Shown here piece by piece: positions 35,250 to 47,185 of a stretch of DNA of 64,000 bases (positions within the stretch are counted from its first letter, which is position 1; the number at the start of each line of letters is the position of its first letter). Where the stretch lies: NCBI GenBank assembly GCA_019155205.2, contig JAHNZQ020000049.1, positions 2,152,653-2,216,652 of the forward strand, in the 5' to 3' direction. The notes beneath the pieces are model-generated. The model did not search any database, was not told the DNA's origin, and saw nothing but the letters and a program-made list of their open reading frames with translations. The translations under genes were made by a program, and so were the position numbers. This stretch comes from Gracilaria vermiculophylla (taxonomy: Eukaryota > Rhodophyta > Florideophyceae > Gracilariales > Gracilariaceae).

Positions 35250-35690
35250 TTTTCTTGCTGACGACCCATTGAGGGTCACCACAATCGATCTACTGGGACC
35301 TTCTACGGAAACTCCAAAGAAATATAAGCACGTGCTTGTGATCACCGACCGGTTTCTCAAGTGAAACAGAGACGTTCATCTGAATAGCACCATCTCGAAT
35401 GGCCTCGCGAAAACATTCCTGACCGACTGTTTATATCATTGTGGTGCGCCTCTATACCCCTTACAGACAACGATCCAACTTGGCCTCAAAGTATTTCAAA
35501 TCCGTCTGTGCGTTGTTGGGTCTAAGGCATTACTACACAGCTGCGTACCGTCCCCAAACCAGTGGCCAAGAAGAATGGTTCAACAAAATATTAGTGGCGA
35601 GGCTTCGATACTATGTAGCGGAAAACCATACCTGTTGGTCGGATTTAGTTCAGCCAATAACGTACCCCTATAACCTACAGGTATATTGAT
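35250..35690 (+). pseudogene. Ty3/Gypsy integrase core, broken
   Basis: The first catalytic Asp is in TTIDLLGPST, and the second is readable in another frame as TDND. The third, Glu, is in TSGQEEWFNK. Flanking blocks HVLVITDRF and FKSVCALLGLRHYYTAAYRPQ are typical of Ty3/Gypsy integrases. The enzyme would insert element DNA. Frame changes and a stop after TDRFLK inactivate it. Confidence 0.87.
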
Positions 35691-35859
35691 CCATAGGGAG
35701 GAGACCGTTCGCCCTGATCCGCACTTGTCACTCGTTTAGGATTTTTTAAACCAACGGCCCGATAAATTACAGGCGGCGGGGACTCAAACATCCGCACTGG
35801 TGAAGAAGTCCATTTTCCAACACTTCTGGGACCGTTAAAGTTTGTTCTAGACGGATGCC

Positions 35860-36400
35860 GAATGCTGAAAAGCGGTACAAAGCGTATCAAGACAAACAGG
35901 TGAGACGCGAATTTCAGTTGGAACCTGGAGACTACGTTTAGCTGGATGCGCCTTAAGGAAAAAAAGCAGCGCAGGCCGAAGATCGGGAAGACAACTTGGA
36001 AGACGAGCAAATAAATTTGAAGTTATCGCCAATATCGACTGGCCCAATTGAGGTGTTGCGGAATGATGGTAGCACTGTATCCATCAGGGAACAAGGGCTC
36101 GCCAATACCATTTCAACTGAACGGGTTTCAAACGCTTTTCCACCGCATATGATGCCCATTGCCGGTCCTATTTTAGAACAGGTCAGCAGAAACGGACCAT
36201 ATGAAAGAACCCGCATCACAGCCAGTTCTATTGAAGAGTTGCACAAATCCCCAATGAGAGCTGGAAATCGTTTAAGCGGTTATGGAAATCATTGTGGGCT
36301 ATGGATGCACACAGGATGCTTTAGAATCCCCGTGGCATATCACACACAACTTCCTCCTCTGGTTTTGGCGCCATTGCGACCGACATTCATCACTTAAAGC
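35860..36400 (+). pseudogene. Integrase C-terminus with chromodomain-like relic
   Basis: QVRREFQLEPGDYV corresponds to the GPY/F-adjacent strand, and DGSTVSIREQGLANTIS to the following strand pair of Ty3/Gypsy integrase tails. From about 36275 the frame reads IIVGYGCTQDALESPWHI and then HNFLLWFWRH. This resembles the WYGY...(D/E)xxEP..HIP.N(F/L)..(Y/F)WRR end of integrase chromodomains, which bind histone marks and steer insertion. The match is weak but ordered. Confidence 0.55.
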
Positions 36401-38444
36401 ACGTGACGTACCTATTGAACAGCCACGCTAAGAAGGGGAGTAGTAACATTGTTCACCGAGAAGATCGAAAAGAAACTAGAAGGAAAGAAGAATACAGAAG
36501 ACGGAAGAAAGAAGCAGAAAACTAAAATGCATGAACCGTGGAAGACAGAAGAAAGGATTTGAATACAGCAAAGCGTTACTGATAGGAATGCACGAAGTGG
36601 AAGAGACTATGCGAACCATACATGCCAATTTGTTGGTCAAAGACATCAAATGGTATCGGAGCTGCATAATGACGCTCAGAAATGGCGCAAAGCGAAGCAG
36701 TTGCATACCCGAAAGAGGCACCCGTAGAAGCAAAAGTACCCAGTGGAGTCGGCGAATCCGAAAGGGCGGGATTGTATGCGGGGCGCATATCCCTATGTTG
36801 GTCGTAGCCCTGCAAGCGCGTGAGGACATGCATGTGCTTGTTGACCATATGCTGAGAATTGCGCTGAAAAGAGTCCTTTATATCACTCATGTTTTCGTCC
36901 ATACCAGCCAAACGGGCCATTTGGAGAAAACGAATTAGTAGTACGTCAATTGCGGAAACCACATTAACAGGAATAGGACGGTCAAAGTTCTGGAGACAAC
37001 CCTGATGGAGACAGCGCAGTGCTTCGTCGAGGCCCAGTTTGTCGGGTACTACTCATAGACCAAAAGATGTCATCACCCCTTTTCTGCAGCAGTAGGAGCA
37101 GTGTGACAATCTACAGAGGTCATTGGAAGGCATGAATCTGGGATCAAGCCCGGATAAAAAGAAGAACTGAACAGCTTGGTAGACAAGCGCTTGTAGGTGT
37201 CGCCGGAGGTATGGTAACCGAAACCAGTACCCCTGAAGACTCGCTGTCTCTTGGAGAGGGAGGCACCACTGGCAATTTTATCAACGAGGCGTCATCATCC
37301 TTGCATTCAACCAAGAGGGCCGCTAACCTAGTGTTCGGGTTCAGAAGCAACCGACGTGGTATTGGGATTCCACGCGGCCCACTCCTGGCTATGTTCCAAC
37401 TCTTAGGAACGTGCCTTGCGCATAACGACTCAACGCTTGGCTTTTAGCGCTCCAAAAAGGAACTGTGCTACCCTGACTGGTCGAATACGGTGTCCGTTTG
37501 AAAATTCAACCGTACGATCCGACCCTATAGTGGCAATCCCTGTTGTCATCTGAACGGATAGGACCTATGAGAAAGCCCAAATGTCTGGCTGTAACCTTAC
37601 TTGTGTTAGAACCAGTTGTGGACGAGATACCGACTGGTGTCCAAGAAGAGAAGGGGTTTCCAGGTGGCGGTGTTTTCCAACGTGCGCGTTTTATGACAGG
37701 AGGCGAATCAGATTGGGTGTGAAGAACCGTTTGGACCGCCAACGCTGAACCGGCACGCCCATAAGTAGATTTTCACTCACGCAGCCGCAATGGCGGGAAT
37801 GCATCCCGAGCAGTTGCCACCAATCAGGATCTATGACCAGTTGGAGGCGATGGGGGACGGTCATCCCCAACCCCGTTTGTGACTGTCTCACCGCTAGGTT
37901 CCAGTGCTGACGAGTTACGTTGCCGCGGTATTCCTTCGAAATGGTTGCCAAGCGGATGAAAGGAAACGGACCACGAACTGGAGTAACGAAAACAGAGAGG
38001 AGCGTGTGTTTCTCAGCCAAGGTGACACAAAAAACCGACAGGCCAGAGAAACGAACGGCCCACTGCCTGGAGCGTGACGGAAACGATAAAAAGACCCACT
38101 GGTGTCCTAAGGCCGACGAGACTTACAGGTGCGCAAAGTGTTTGGGACAAGTATCACTTAGAAAACCCGGCTGGTGTGATGATAAGTGACGATGAAAAGC
38201 AGCTGAAGACGTGTCAAAGCGGCCGAAAGAAATGTCCTCCTCAACAAGACTTGGGATACCACCCAGTTCAATGTTCACAGAAGCCGACGTCAACATGGGC
38301 AGCCCGCGTGAGGTGCAGTGACCAAGAGGGTGAAAAGATGCGCCACAACGAAGATGTCAACTTACGCTTACCAAAAGAGATTCACAGCCCTATACGGTAT
38401 CGCCGCTAAATGGTGTTCTTGATGCCTTGGGTTAGTCGTCCAGT
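36401..38444 (+). other. Element 3' region, unassigned
   Basis: Between the integrase tail and the purine tract lie about 2 kb with several open pieces (36531-36938, 37920-38409). One has clustered Cys and His (HCLERDG, THWCPK, RCAKCLGQ near 38065-38145), perhaps a misplaced zinc motif. I cannot assign a function. Confidence 0.3.
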
Positions 38445-38455
38445 AAGAGGGGGGG
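38445..38455 (+). promoter_or_regulatory. Polypurine tract of the Gypsy element
   Basis: AAGAGGGGGGG lies directly before the 3' LTR start TGTGTAATACAG and would prime plus-strand DNA synthesis. Confidence 0.6.
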
Positions 38456-38778
38456 TGTGTAATACAGTGAGAAAACTATCTCAAGGTTTTTCTGTTGTAG
38501 AAGTAAGTAGAAGCTTCTTGAACAAAGTAGACAGCTAGAAGGATCTCGAGTTTTCTAGAAGATTCTATAGAAGAACATAATATGCATTTTATTGGTTACA
38601 ATAGAAAAGATATATAAATATACTATATAGTAGAAATGATGTAGGACACTATATAAGAACGGCCTAGCATTACGTTTGACGGAAGAAAGAAGTCAAGCCG
38701 AGTGTTCAAGATAAAAAGAAGATTGCGTTGATTTAAGTCTATCAAAGCATTTTACAGCACAACCTATATTATTTTCAT
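38456..38778 (+). repeat. Probable 3' LTR of the Gypsy element
   Basis: It starts TGTGTAATACAG after the purine tract and ends ATTATTTTCA, giving TG...CA ends. It contains TATA-like stretches (GATATATAAATATAC near 38608, and ACTATATAAG near 38648) expected for an LTR promoter. The end is set where similarity to the leader at 29956 begins. A matching 5' LTR was not found. Confidence 0.5.
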
Positions 38779-39050
38779 GCGCCGTGGCCATTGTGACTTA
38801 AGTCAAAACTAATAATTAGTGACTAAGTAGAAGTCAAAGATTCTAATTGATGGCGGCAAGCTACAGTACGCAGCATACCGGTAACCACTATTGCTGGCAC
38901 TGTCGCCACGTTGGGGCTGGCAGGGGGTCAGAACTCTGCACCATACTTAGATAGGCGGGAGACCTCCTTCCCTACTGCTCAGTAAACCTTTACACCTTCC
39001 CACTACGTTTAGACCTCTGTGATTTCTATACTTGACCAGCAGGTTAGCCA
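38779..39050 (+). repeat. Second copy of the Gypsy leader
   Basis: Aligns with 29956-30205 (shared TGCG(C/G)CGTGGCC, AAGTCAAAACTAAT and CACCATA(C/G)TTAGA blocks). Its place directly after the LTR suggests a former tandem element copy. Confidence 0.6.
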
Positions 39051-39062
39051 GCAATACCATAT

Positions 39063-40648
39063 GTAGTGCAACGTCCTCCGCGGAGGTTTTTTTGGCACTT
39101 TTCCGATTCACCGGATTCCGGTTCGGCCATAACGCCGCACGCGCGATTCACGTACGTTTGCACGATGGATTCTGGAGTAACCGACCCGACCTGTGTCGCG
39201 CAACGTGGCACGCGTGCGGTAGCCGCGCATGGCCCGATGTCTACAGTATGGGCGCCGGCTGACACGTGCCTTACACGGTTAATATTTTCGCTATTTTATT
39301 TATTTAGTTATCTCGGCCATTTTGGCCTTACCGCTGCAGTACTTAGCGCGATGGCACTCCGGCGGTCGCGCCAAGTAGACCGCACCAAGCGGAATTTCCA
39401 GTCTCAACATGCCGCCCACGCGGGTATCTCTCTCTACCTTGGAGAAGTACGCCGTGGACTACGTACGTCGACTGCCCGTGACGCCGAGAACCATCGTCTA
39501 GACAATTCTGCCCTTCTTTCGGGTTCACCCTCGTACGAGTATATTGTGATACCGTCAGTTCTCCTTTTGCTGTAGTAGTACACAACGTCCGATAGGAGTT
39601 TTTGTTGATTCCAAAGGTGGGAGTTACTAATGCCGGTCTCCGGTAATCGCTATCACGAGCCGGGGGAATCCTGAAAGGGGATCCGTAAAATCCAAACGGT
39701 GAGGGAGGTTCACTGTGCGGACATTGCTCCTGCAGTCGCTCCTACGAGGTGACCTACTGATTGGCGGCTTAGAAACCTACGGAGGTTTGACGAGAGTCTC
39801 CAACCGAAACAATAGAGGTAGTCTCAAGGGTGCTTGGTTTCCTTCCCCAGAGGTGGAGCTCGACCGGCAGATTACGTATCACGCCTGGAGCCTGCCTCGG
39901 CATGTATCACAACTGTACTAATTACCTGCAACAATTAGCTATAATAAACCTAAATTTTACCGTTCCTCAAAGGTGCTGTAGCGCACGTGGGCTGCATTAT
40001 GTGTGGTACTGTCAGCCCTGCTCTCGAGGTAGTAAAGCACAACGTCCGTTAGGAGTTTTTGTTGACTCCAAAGGTGCGTGTTCCTAAAGGTGGTCTCCGG
40101 TATCTGCTGTCGCGAGCCGGGGGAATTCTTAAAGGGGATCCGTAAACACCAAGCGGAGGAGGAGGTTCACTGGGCGGACAATGCTCCTACAGCCGCTGCT
40201 ATGATGCAACCTGGGGATCGGCGGCTTAGAAACCTGAGTTGATCGACGAGAGACTCCAACCGGAAAAGTAGATGAAGACTCAAGGGCGCTTGTCTTCACT
40301 TTCTCAGAAGTGGAGCTCAACTGGCAGGTTAAATACCAGGCCGGGAGCCCGCCTCGGCAGGTCTCACTACTGTACTAATTACCTGCATAAATTAACTAAA
40401 ATAAATAATAATTCTCCCGTCCCTCAAGGATACTGTAGCGCACGTGGGCGGGATTATGCACAACGTGGCCCAGCTACTAAAATACGAGCCCTCCTTAGGA
40501 ATATTATAGCATAAAGCCAAACCATCCTATTTCCTTAGGAGCCACTGTACTACATTATGCACAACGTGGCTCAGCTAATGAAATATGAGCCCTCCTTAGG
40601 AATATCCCGTCTTAAAGCCACACCACCATATCACCTTAAGATTGACTG
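39063..40648. repeat. Tandem repeat block of about 457-bp units
   Basis: The unit starting GTAGTA(C/A)...CACAACGTCCG at 39573 recurs at 40030. The two align over about 455 bp with shared blocks such as GGCGGCTTAGAAACCT and TGTACTAATTACCTGCA. A more diverged start is at 39063. A shorter pair follows, 40450-40545 and 40553-40648, sharing TTATGCACAACGTGG and GAGCCCTCCTTAGGAATAT. No protein is supported. Confidence 0.7.
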
Positions 40649-40869
40649 TAATAAAAGAATCCACACCGGACCTCCGGTTTACCTCTTTCGGAATACGTCC
40701 GCCTCCCACTGAACATGGCCTGCCCGAAACTAGCGCGTCCGAATATATTACCCGGCCGCGCCGAGGTAGCCCGATGTGTAGCAGAAAAATCTCAGAGAAC
40801 AGTACGGAAACTGCATCAGTCACGGGACTTGCCGGATCTCTGGTTTCTTCATTAATCTTCCTCCTGCAC

Positions 40870-41230
40870 CCTTTGCTACGGCTTGGCCCCAGAGTTACGC
40901 CCGGCTCGTGTGTCTTGCCCGAAGAAGGCTCTGCTCCTGAGCCAACTGGAAAGAGAGAGCTTCAAACATCCCCCATAGTTATTTCCCCTTTTGGGGTATT
41001 TTACTACTCTATGAGGCTCCAAAGATCCGTAATCGCTGTATCTGCTCCGACAAATCTGCTGCCGTAAGCCTGTCGGACACTTTGTGCCTGCAGCTATTTT
41101 GGTGCTGCTGTATATCTTTTGCATACCATTTGGTCTCTCCTTTTGGATGTATCCACTTCTGCGCTATGTACTCCAGTCGCTCCCTGTTAACCACCAGCCG
41201 TCTCCGCGTGCACCGTAAGATGTCCTAGAG
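40870..41230. repeat. Dispersed repeat, best-preserved copy
   Basis: Relatives lie at 1-430 and about 30290-30400. On the minus strand it reads as a short peptide (NRERLEYIAQKW, HPKGETKWYAKD) of about 60 codons. It may be a coding relic, since the copy at 240-345 keeps similar residues despite stops. Confidence 0.5.
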
Positions 41231-41234
41231 AAGG

Positions 41235-43430
41235 AGGAAAAACTATTTACTGAATCATCAAAAAGAGTCAAAGTTCATAAAGCTAATAAGTTTTTCAAAC
41301 GATTTTAAAACTGAGATTCATTTCAGAACTCGTTGTCGTGGTCTTCCATTATTATTATTACGGGTTTCATACTTTGCCAAAAATGTGATATATTTTTGAA
41401 ACAGACTACACTTAAGAACTTGGTTGATATTCGATTTGACATATTGATATATGGACAGTGCATGTTGAATAAAATATTTAAGAAAAATCACCGTTTGGGC
41501 TATGCTGAGATCCTTTTTTTTTATGGTGCCCATGCGTGGCAGTTCTTATCAGCCAGAACAAAAATCGGATTTTCATGGTAATGTGGCCAGCCTCATGCGT
41601 TATATGGCAACATGGGTTTTTTTTTCAGACGAGGTACGTGGCTCAAGCCCGGACAACATAGGGGGAAGTTTACGCATATTTGGTGGGATGGGTGTGGGAA
41701 GTGATACTTGTAATAGAACAAGTACCGGAGTTCTAGGCAAGTTTGTGGCTACACCACGAGCTGTTTTATAGATTCTGAAAATAGCATGTGACTAGCAAAG
41801 AGTAGGTTGTGCATAGAATGTAAAGGAAAGCTGGTCGGACTTCTGCCCAGTACAATTGTAGCGATTTAGATAGGCTCAGTGAAATGCATATACTGTCGGG
41901 TGAATTGCAACTATGAAAAAAGCAAAGTCAGTATGCGGCGCTATGAAATTTATAGTTGTGTCAGATATTCGTCTGCTGGATAAGCAGCTTATGATGATCA
42001 TAAATAGCAGGAGGTAAAAACATGTCAATTAAACGAAGACGCCAAATATTTTGACGTCATTCGACACACGATATTGCTCATGTCGAACCATACCTGGTAC
42101 GCTACTGAAACTTATCAAACATAGGGCATGCTATTTCAAGTGTTTAATGTCATGTGCACTTTTAGTAATCGGTTTAAAGCTTGAAAGATCTCGAGCTCGA
42201 GTGCATCAGCAATATCAGATGTACAGAAAAGCGATGATACTTCACATTAGCATGGCATTTTCGAGAGTGTTTGAACCATAGAAAAACTATATCATGATCA
42301 CAATGCCCTGAGGCTGATCGGGCAAACCGGTGTCCAGCAGAATCAATCCGCGGTTAGGTATGTTCCTCAACAGTCTAAGAGTGCAGCAAGACTTCTCAAA
42401 TTTCGAATATACATGGTTTGTGTATGCCAGCAACGGTGGCATCGATGTGGTTCTTTTGTCAATATGGACTTTTTTTCAAACTTTCAAGTTTCGCTCCACT
42501 GTCAGCTACTTCAAAGTAGATCATCTAGGATCTGAGTACAGATTTAAAACATAACGCTTCAAAAAAGTGAAAGCAAACGTCACCTCTTGAAATCTGTAAT
42601 CAGTAGAGGATGACCTAACTTACTTTGAATGTGCCCTTAAATGAAACCTTGTTTCATGAGAGGAGGAGGAGGAGCCACCGGAAAAGCCATAGATGGCAGC
42701 ATTCCGCGCATAACAAGCTGCATTCGTGGAGCACTGATTTTGCAAGCTCGGCACAGATGGGGCTTGTCCAACATGTCCGCACTCTTCGTAAGGTATCTAC
42801 GGAAGCGCGCCATTTGAAGGGTTTCGTTTTTGTCGAGGGTAGAAGGGTATTTTATGAGCGATGGGTTTTCTCTCATGTAGGACCTGAAGGTGGGGGGCAC
42901 AAATGATGAAACATCACAGTGAGAGAAAAGGGGGCGTCGAAACCAACAACACAAGCGCAGCAACAATAAAAATCGTAATAAGATTCAAAACATAGACTGT
43001 TGAAGAGATGCGCGAGTAAAATGCAAGAAACGGCTGAGTGGCGGGAAGGGCAGACTAGCTCATTTTGAGAGACATTCGACGAGTTCAACAGACATATCCG
43101 ACGACCAATGTTTTCAACTATCTGTTGTGAGAGGTAGCCGTGTGTTTAGCGTCAAGTGCTCAATAATCTTGTGTCGTTTAAGGAGGCAATGCACGGATCG
43201 GAACGTTGACAAGGGATCTACTGGCGACTACCTTGTCTATCACACCGTGCACTTCTCTATGAGGTTAGACTTGGGCGGCGCCACCTTCTGTTTCATGATT
43301 TGGCTCCGGACTTGGTTTCCAGGGGAATTTATGAGAACAGCGCAAGGAACTGTGGCTGCGTCCCCTTCTTGTGGTCTGTTTGAAGCTAAAAATTTAAGAA
43401 TATGAATACGCGGAATCGTGTCCTGTGCTG
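41235..43430. other. AT-rich spacer with one Tc3-type terminal repeat
   Basis: Apart from the terminal repeat at 41385-41407 I see no gene or element. Frames such as 41502-41771 and 42625-42906 are short and overlap frames on the other strand. Confidence 0.4.
41385..41407 (-). repeat. Solitary Tc3-type terminal repeat
   Basis: Read on the minus strand, it begins AGTCTGTTTCAAAAATATAT. This matches the left end at 52427 (CAGTGCGTTTCAAAAACATA) at all but a few positions. No partner end or transposase was found nearby. Confidence 0.5.
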
Positions 43431-44340
43431 CGAAAGCGGCAGTGGTGAGAGCGGTAACGATGCGCGGGCTTGCGACTGTGCTGCGTTGTGCACTTCACAG
43501 GAAATGGTGTGGGGAGGGTAGAAGGTCTGATTGAGAGCCTTCTAGAACAATGGCAGACGTAGATAGTGTACGCTAGTTGTGTGGAGCCTCTCGCTTCTCG
43601 GTGGAACGGGCCTTTCCATCAGGGCGGAATGAGAGTGGTGGCGCAATGGTGCTCCGAGGCAAGCAGCTGGCGCAGACAGCGCTCGTGGGTGGACGCCATA
43701 CGCCCCATGGTATGTGAGTATGGCGCCGCTACGCTGCTCGCTGGTACCGCAAGCGCAAAACGAACGTACAGCTGCGCACCGCGAGGCGGAGAGCACAAAG
43801 CCGCGACATCGGCGTGGGGCCAATCGAATGACACGCAGTCCATGTGGTGGATACACACTCGTCAGCAGTGTGCACACATGCGCGCAAATGTGCGCCTGCC
43901 GCGCACCGAGAGGCGGTTCGCAAATGGGACGTTGGCCGGTGCCCACTGGCGTCCCTTAGAGCCCTGTAAAGGGTAACGTTCGAAGGTGGCAGTTGTGTAG
44001 CGCGAGAGGCTAGTCAAAGTGATAGCGGCGGCTGCGCGCGCGCTGACCGTTGAGTGAAAGTGGTAGCGGCGGCGGTTTGATTTGCGACGCGGCATCGACG
44101 CAGCATCGGCGCGGCAGCGAAGCGTGTTCCCGCTGCGCTTGTAAGCGCGCAATTCAGGCGGTGACGTGCTGTAAACAGCGGTACAATTCAGCGAGCAGCG
44201 ATGCGCGCGGCGGCGCGGCGGTGGGTCTTAACCGTCGCGGCGATCGCAGCGGTCGCGGCGTGGTGAGAACGAAAGACATCGTCTGTGAGAGCGCCACCAT
44301 CATTACCGAGACCACCACCGTCGTTACCGAGACCACCACC
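43431..44340 (+). promoter_or_regulatory. GC-rich upstream region of the second gene island
   Basis: The composition shifts to GC-rich here. Frames of about 135 codons are open on both strands over the same bases (43542-43976) and look like composition artefacts. Just before the start at 44341 there is a short duplicated stretch (GAGACCACCACC twice, 44309-44340). Confidence 0.35.
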
Positions 44341-44751
44341 ATGCTTCTTTCCTGCCGCCCTACCGTGCTGCTCGCCTGCGCGCTGGCGCTGGCGCTGTCG
44401 CTATCGCTCCCGGCGCCGGCGGTGGGTGCGCTGCCTGCCCCGCGCCTCTGGCAGCAGCGTGCGCTGAACCAGGCGCGCGCAAAGGAGCGTGCGCTGCAGG
44501 CCGAGCTGGCCCGGTCTACGAAGCTGGCGGGCTGCATCAGTAAGCGCGAGGCGCTGGTGCGACGCCTGAGCACGCTCGCGACCGCGGCCGCGCGCGTGCA
44601 GCTGCTCGCGGCGCGCCGGCTGTGCGGCGGCGTGCGCGCGCGCGCGCCCATCGAGGCCGACCTGCGGCGCGTGCGCGAGCGCATCCGCCAGCTGCAGCGC
44701 GCACTGGCGCCGCGGCCTAGCGTCGCGCCGCGTCCCGTGCACCCGTGGTGA
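44341..44751 (+). CDS. Small secreted Arg/Ala-rich protein, unknown
   Basis: A 136-residue protein. The first 29 residues form a strong signal peptide: MLLSCR, a long Leu/Ala hydrophobic core and a likely cleavage after PAVGA. The mature part is rich in Ala, Arg and Leu with heptad-like spacing and probably forms a long helix or coiled coil (about residues 38-125). Two Cys, in LAGCIS and RRLCGG, could pair. The ATG at 44341 has ACCACC directly before it and starts the signal peptide, while upstream in-frame codons look untranslated. DXS begins 235 bases downstream on the same strand. Function is not recognised, and part of the Ala/Arg bias may simply follow GC content. Confidence 0.55.
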   Translation: MLLSCRPTVLLACALALALSLSLPAPAVGALPAPRLWQQRALNQARAKERALQAELARSTKLAGCISKREALVRRLSTLATAAARVQLLAARRLCGGVRARAPIEADLRRVRERIRQLQRALAPRPSVAPRPVHPW

Positions 44752-44986
44752 CCGACGCTCGCCGCTCCGCTCCCCACCGCTGCAATCCGCTAGAGCCACT
44801 CATCACGTGGCAAATTGTAATCGTTGTAAACACGGCCACGTTGCCACGTCCCCGTTGCACTTCGCCCCCTCGCAGATGCCCATCGTGTGGCACAAGCGAA
44901 GCGCCGCTCCCCACTTTATCCTACCCCCACCGTCAGCGCTGCGCGTCATTTCTCCCGCCGTCCATCCGCCCCCCGCGAATCACAAA

Positions 44987-47185
44987 ATGCGCCCCCTCGC
45001 TGCCGCTTTCACCGTGCCGGTCGTGCCGCTGCCGCGCCACTCCTCCTTCGCCCCCGCGTCTCGCCCGCCTCGCCCTCCCCGCCACCGACATGTACCCCTC
45101 CGTGCCGCGCTCGACCCTTCCTCCTCCCCCTCGCAGCCCGCCTTCCGCGGCCCGCGCTCCACCCCGCTCCTCGACTCCATAGCCTCTCCCCAAGACTTGC
45201 GCCGCCTCCGCGCCACCGATCTCTCCGCACTCGCCCAAGAGCTGCGATGGGACGTGCTCCGCACCGTCGCCGCCACCGGCGGCCACCTCGGCGCCTCGCT
45301 CGGCGTCATCGAACTCACCATCGCCCTCCACTACGTCTTCAACACCCCCCACGACCGCCTCATTTGGGATGTCTCCCACCAGGCCTACCCGCACAAGATC
45401 CTCACTGGCCGCCGCAACCGCATGCACACGTTGCGCAAGAACGGCGGCCTGTCCGGTTTCACAAAGCGCGCCGAGAGCGAGTACGACCCGTTCGGCGCCG
45501 GCCACTCCTCTACCAGCATTAGCGCCGGCTTGGGCATGCAGGTCGCACGCGACGTCGCTGGCGTCCCGGGCCTGTCCATCGCCGTCATCGGCGACGGCGC
45601 CATCACCGGCGGCCAGGCTTACGAGGCCATGAACAATGCGGGCTACCTTAAGAATCGCTTCATCGTCATCCTCAACGACAACGCGCAGGTGTCGCTGCCC
45701 ACCGGAACCAAGTCCGTCGCCGGCGTCCGCCCCTCAGGCGCCCTCAGCGACTACAGCAGCCGCGTCCTGTCGTCGCGCCCGTTTCAGGACCTGCGCGGCG
45801 CCGCGAAGAACCTGTCGCGCCTCTTTCCGGAAGGCTTCCAGGACGTTGCCGCCCAGGTCGACGAGATTGGCAGGGGCTTCCTGTCGCAGGGCGGCACCCT
45901 GTTCGAGCAGCTGGGCTTCTACTATGTGGGGCCCATTGACGGCCACAAACTCCCTGTGCTCGTCAACGTGCTGCAAAACGTCCGCGACATGCCCGGCAAC
46001 AAGCCCGTTTTGATTCACGTCAAGACCCGCAAGGGCAAAGGCTACCCGCCGGCGGAGGCCGCCCTGGACAAGTACCACGGCGTCGCCCGCTTTGACGTCG
46101 CTACGGGGAAGCAGCACAAGTCCGTCTCCAAGACCCCTTCGTACACCTCCGTCTTTGCCAACGCACTCGTTGCGCATGCGCACAAGGATCGCAAGATTCT
46201 CGCCATCACCGCGGCCATGCCCGGCGGCACGGGCTTGAACGTTTTCGGAGAAGTTCATCCCACGCGCTGCCACGACGTCGGCATTGCCGAGCAGCACGCC
46301 GTCACCATGGCCGCTGGCATGGCCTGCGAGGGCTTTAAGCCGTTTTGCTGCATCTACTCCACCTTCTTGCAACGGGGCTATGACCAACTTGTGCATGACG
46401 TCGCCCTGCAAAAGCTGCCGGTGCGATTCATTCTCGATCGCGCCGGCCTTGTGGGGAACGACGGTCCCACGCACCACGGATCGTTTGACCTGGCCTACAT
46501 TGGCTGCATTCCGCACATGACCATCATGGCGCCCTCCGACGAAATCGAGCTGCAGAACATGGTCGCCACCGCTCTCAACATAGACGATGGACCGTCTGTC
46601 GTGAGATACCCGCGTGGAGTGGGTGTCGGCTTGGACGTGATCAACTCCAAGTTTGGTGGCAACTATCCGGAGATGCCTGTAAAGGGGCGTCCCGTGCCGA
46701 TTGGGCGCGGCCGTATCATCCGTCGTATCGGCTCCATGAGCGGAAGGAAAGGATCTGTGGCCATCCTCAGTCTGGGAACGCGTCTGATGGAGGCCGTCAA
46801 AGCATCGGAAATGTTGCAGCAACTGGACATTGCCGTCACGGTTGCCGATGCGCGCTTTATGAAACCGCTGGACCGCGATTTAATTCGCGAATTGGCGTCC
46901 ACACACGAGATTATGATCACAGTGGAGGAGGGTTCCATTGGTGGCTTTGGTGATCATGTGTTGCACTTCTTATCCCTCGAGGGTCTGTTGGATGACGGCG
47001 CTGTCAGGTTTAGACCTATGGTTCTGCCGGACCGATTCATTGACCACGGCAGTCAATCGGAGCAGTACGAAGAGGCTGGTCTGAGCGCCAAGCACATTCA
47101 CGCCACCGCGATGCGCTTGTTGGGTCGCTCGGCGGAGCTCATGCCCGTCTCGTCATCCATGGATCAGAGCAGCGCGGGCAACTGA
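44987..47185 (+). CDS. DXS: 1-deoxy-D-xylulose-5-phosphate synthase, plastid
   Basis: It condenses pyruvate with glyceraldehyde 3-phosphate, releasing CO2, to give DXP, the first step of the plastid MEP pathway to isoprenoids. The product also feeds thiamine synthesis. The 732-residue protein starts with a basic, acid-poor presequence ([13 protein letters not shown], ending near VPLRAALD), so it is plastid-targeted. The thiamine diphosphate motif runs from GDGAITGG to NDN (about 45590-45690). The catalytic Glu is in [13 protein letters not shown] (codon 46289). [16 protein letters not shown] and [11 protein letters not shown] in the transketolase C-domain are intact. Length equals plant enzymes. 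An in-frame ATG at 44876 is a possible earlier start. I prefer 44987 for its AAA context and presequence. No intron is seen. Confidence 0.95.
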   Translation: MRPLAAAFTVPVVPLPRHSSFAPASRPPRPPRHRHVPLRAALDPSSSPSQPAFRGPRSTPLLDSIASPQDLRRLRATDLSALAQELRWDVLRTVAATGGHLGASLGVIELTIALHYVFNTPHDRLIWDVSHQAYPHKILTGRRNRMHTLRKNGGLSGFTKRAESEYDPFGAGHSSTSISAGLGMQVARDVAGVPGLSIAVIGDGAITGGQAYEAMNNAGYLKNRFIVILNDNAQVSLPTGTKSVAGVRPSGALSDYSSRVLSSRPFQDLRGAAKNLSRLFPEGFQDVAAQVDEIGRGFLSQGGTLFEQLGFYYVGPIDGHKLPVLVNVLQNVRDMPGNKPVLIHVKTRKGKGYPPAEAALDKYHGVARFDVATGKQHKSVSKTPSYTSVFANALVAHAHKDRKILAITAAMPGGTGLNVFGEVHPTRCHDVGIAEQHAVTMAAGMACEGFKPFCCIYSTFLQRGYDQLVHDVALQKLPVRFILDRAGLVGNDGPTHHGSFDLAYIGCIPHMTIMAPSDEIELQNMVATALNIDDGPSVVRYPRGVGVGLDVINSKFGGNYPEMPVKGRPVPIGRGRIIRRIGSMSGRKGSVAILSLGTRLMEAVKASEMLQQLDIAVTVADARFMKPLDRDLIRELASTHEIMITVEEGSIGGFGDHVLHFLSLEGLLDDGAVRFRPMVLPDRFIDHGSQSEQYEEAGLSAKHIHATAMRLLGRSAELMPVSSSMDQSSAGN

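Larger units (their letters stand above)
29956..38778 (+). mobile_element. Second Ty3/Gypsy lineage, heavily decayed
   Basis: A plus-strand element. Leader (29956-30210), gag-like relics (30611 to about 32970), reverse transcriptase (33390-34450), integrase core (35250-35690), integrase tail with a chromodomain-like stretch (to 36400), a purine tract and a 3' LTR (38456-38778) follow in order. No complete 5' LTR was found. The leader recurs after the 3' LTR (38779-39040), which would fit a tandem array sharing LTRs. Its RT is closer to classical Ty3 chromoviruses than to the pol at 61062-64000. Confidence 0.72.

Noticed and set aside
39066..39575. Plus-strand frame of 169 codons
   Set aside because: It lies within the tandem repeat block and is not kept in the other repeat units.
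43542..43976. Overlapping frames of about 135 codons on both strands
   Set aside because: Mutually antisense, no domains, and in GC-rich upstream DNA.
45734..46822. Minus-strand frame of 362 codons inside DXS
   Set aside because: Antisense of a highly conserved enzyme with GC-rich third positions, and no recognisable product.
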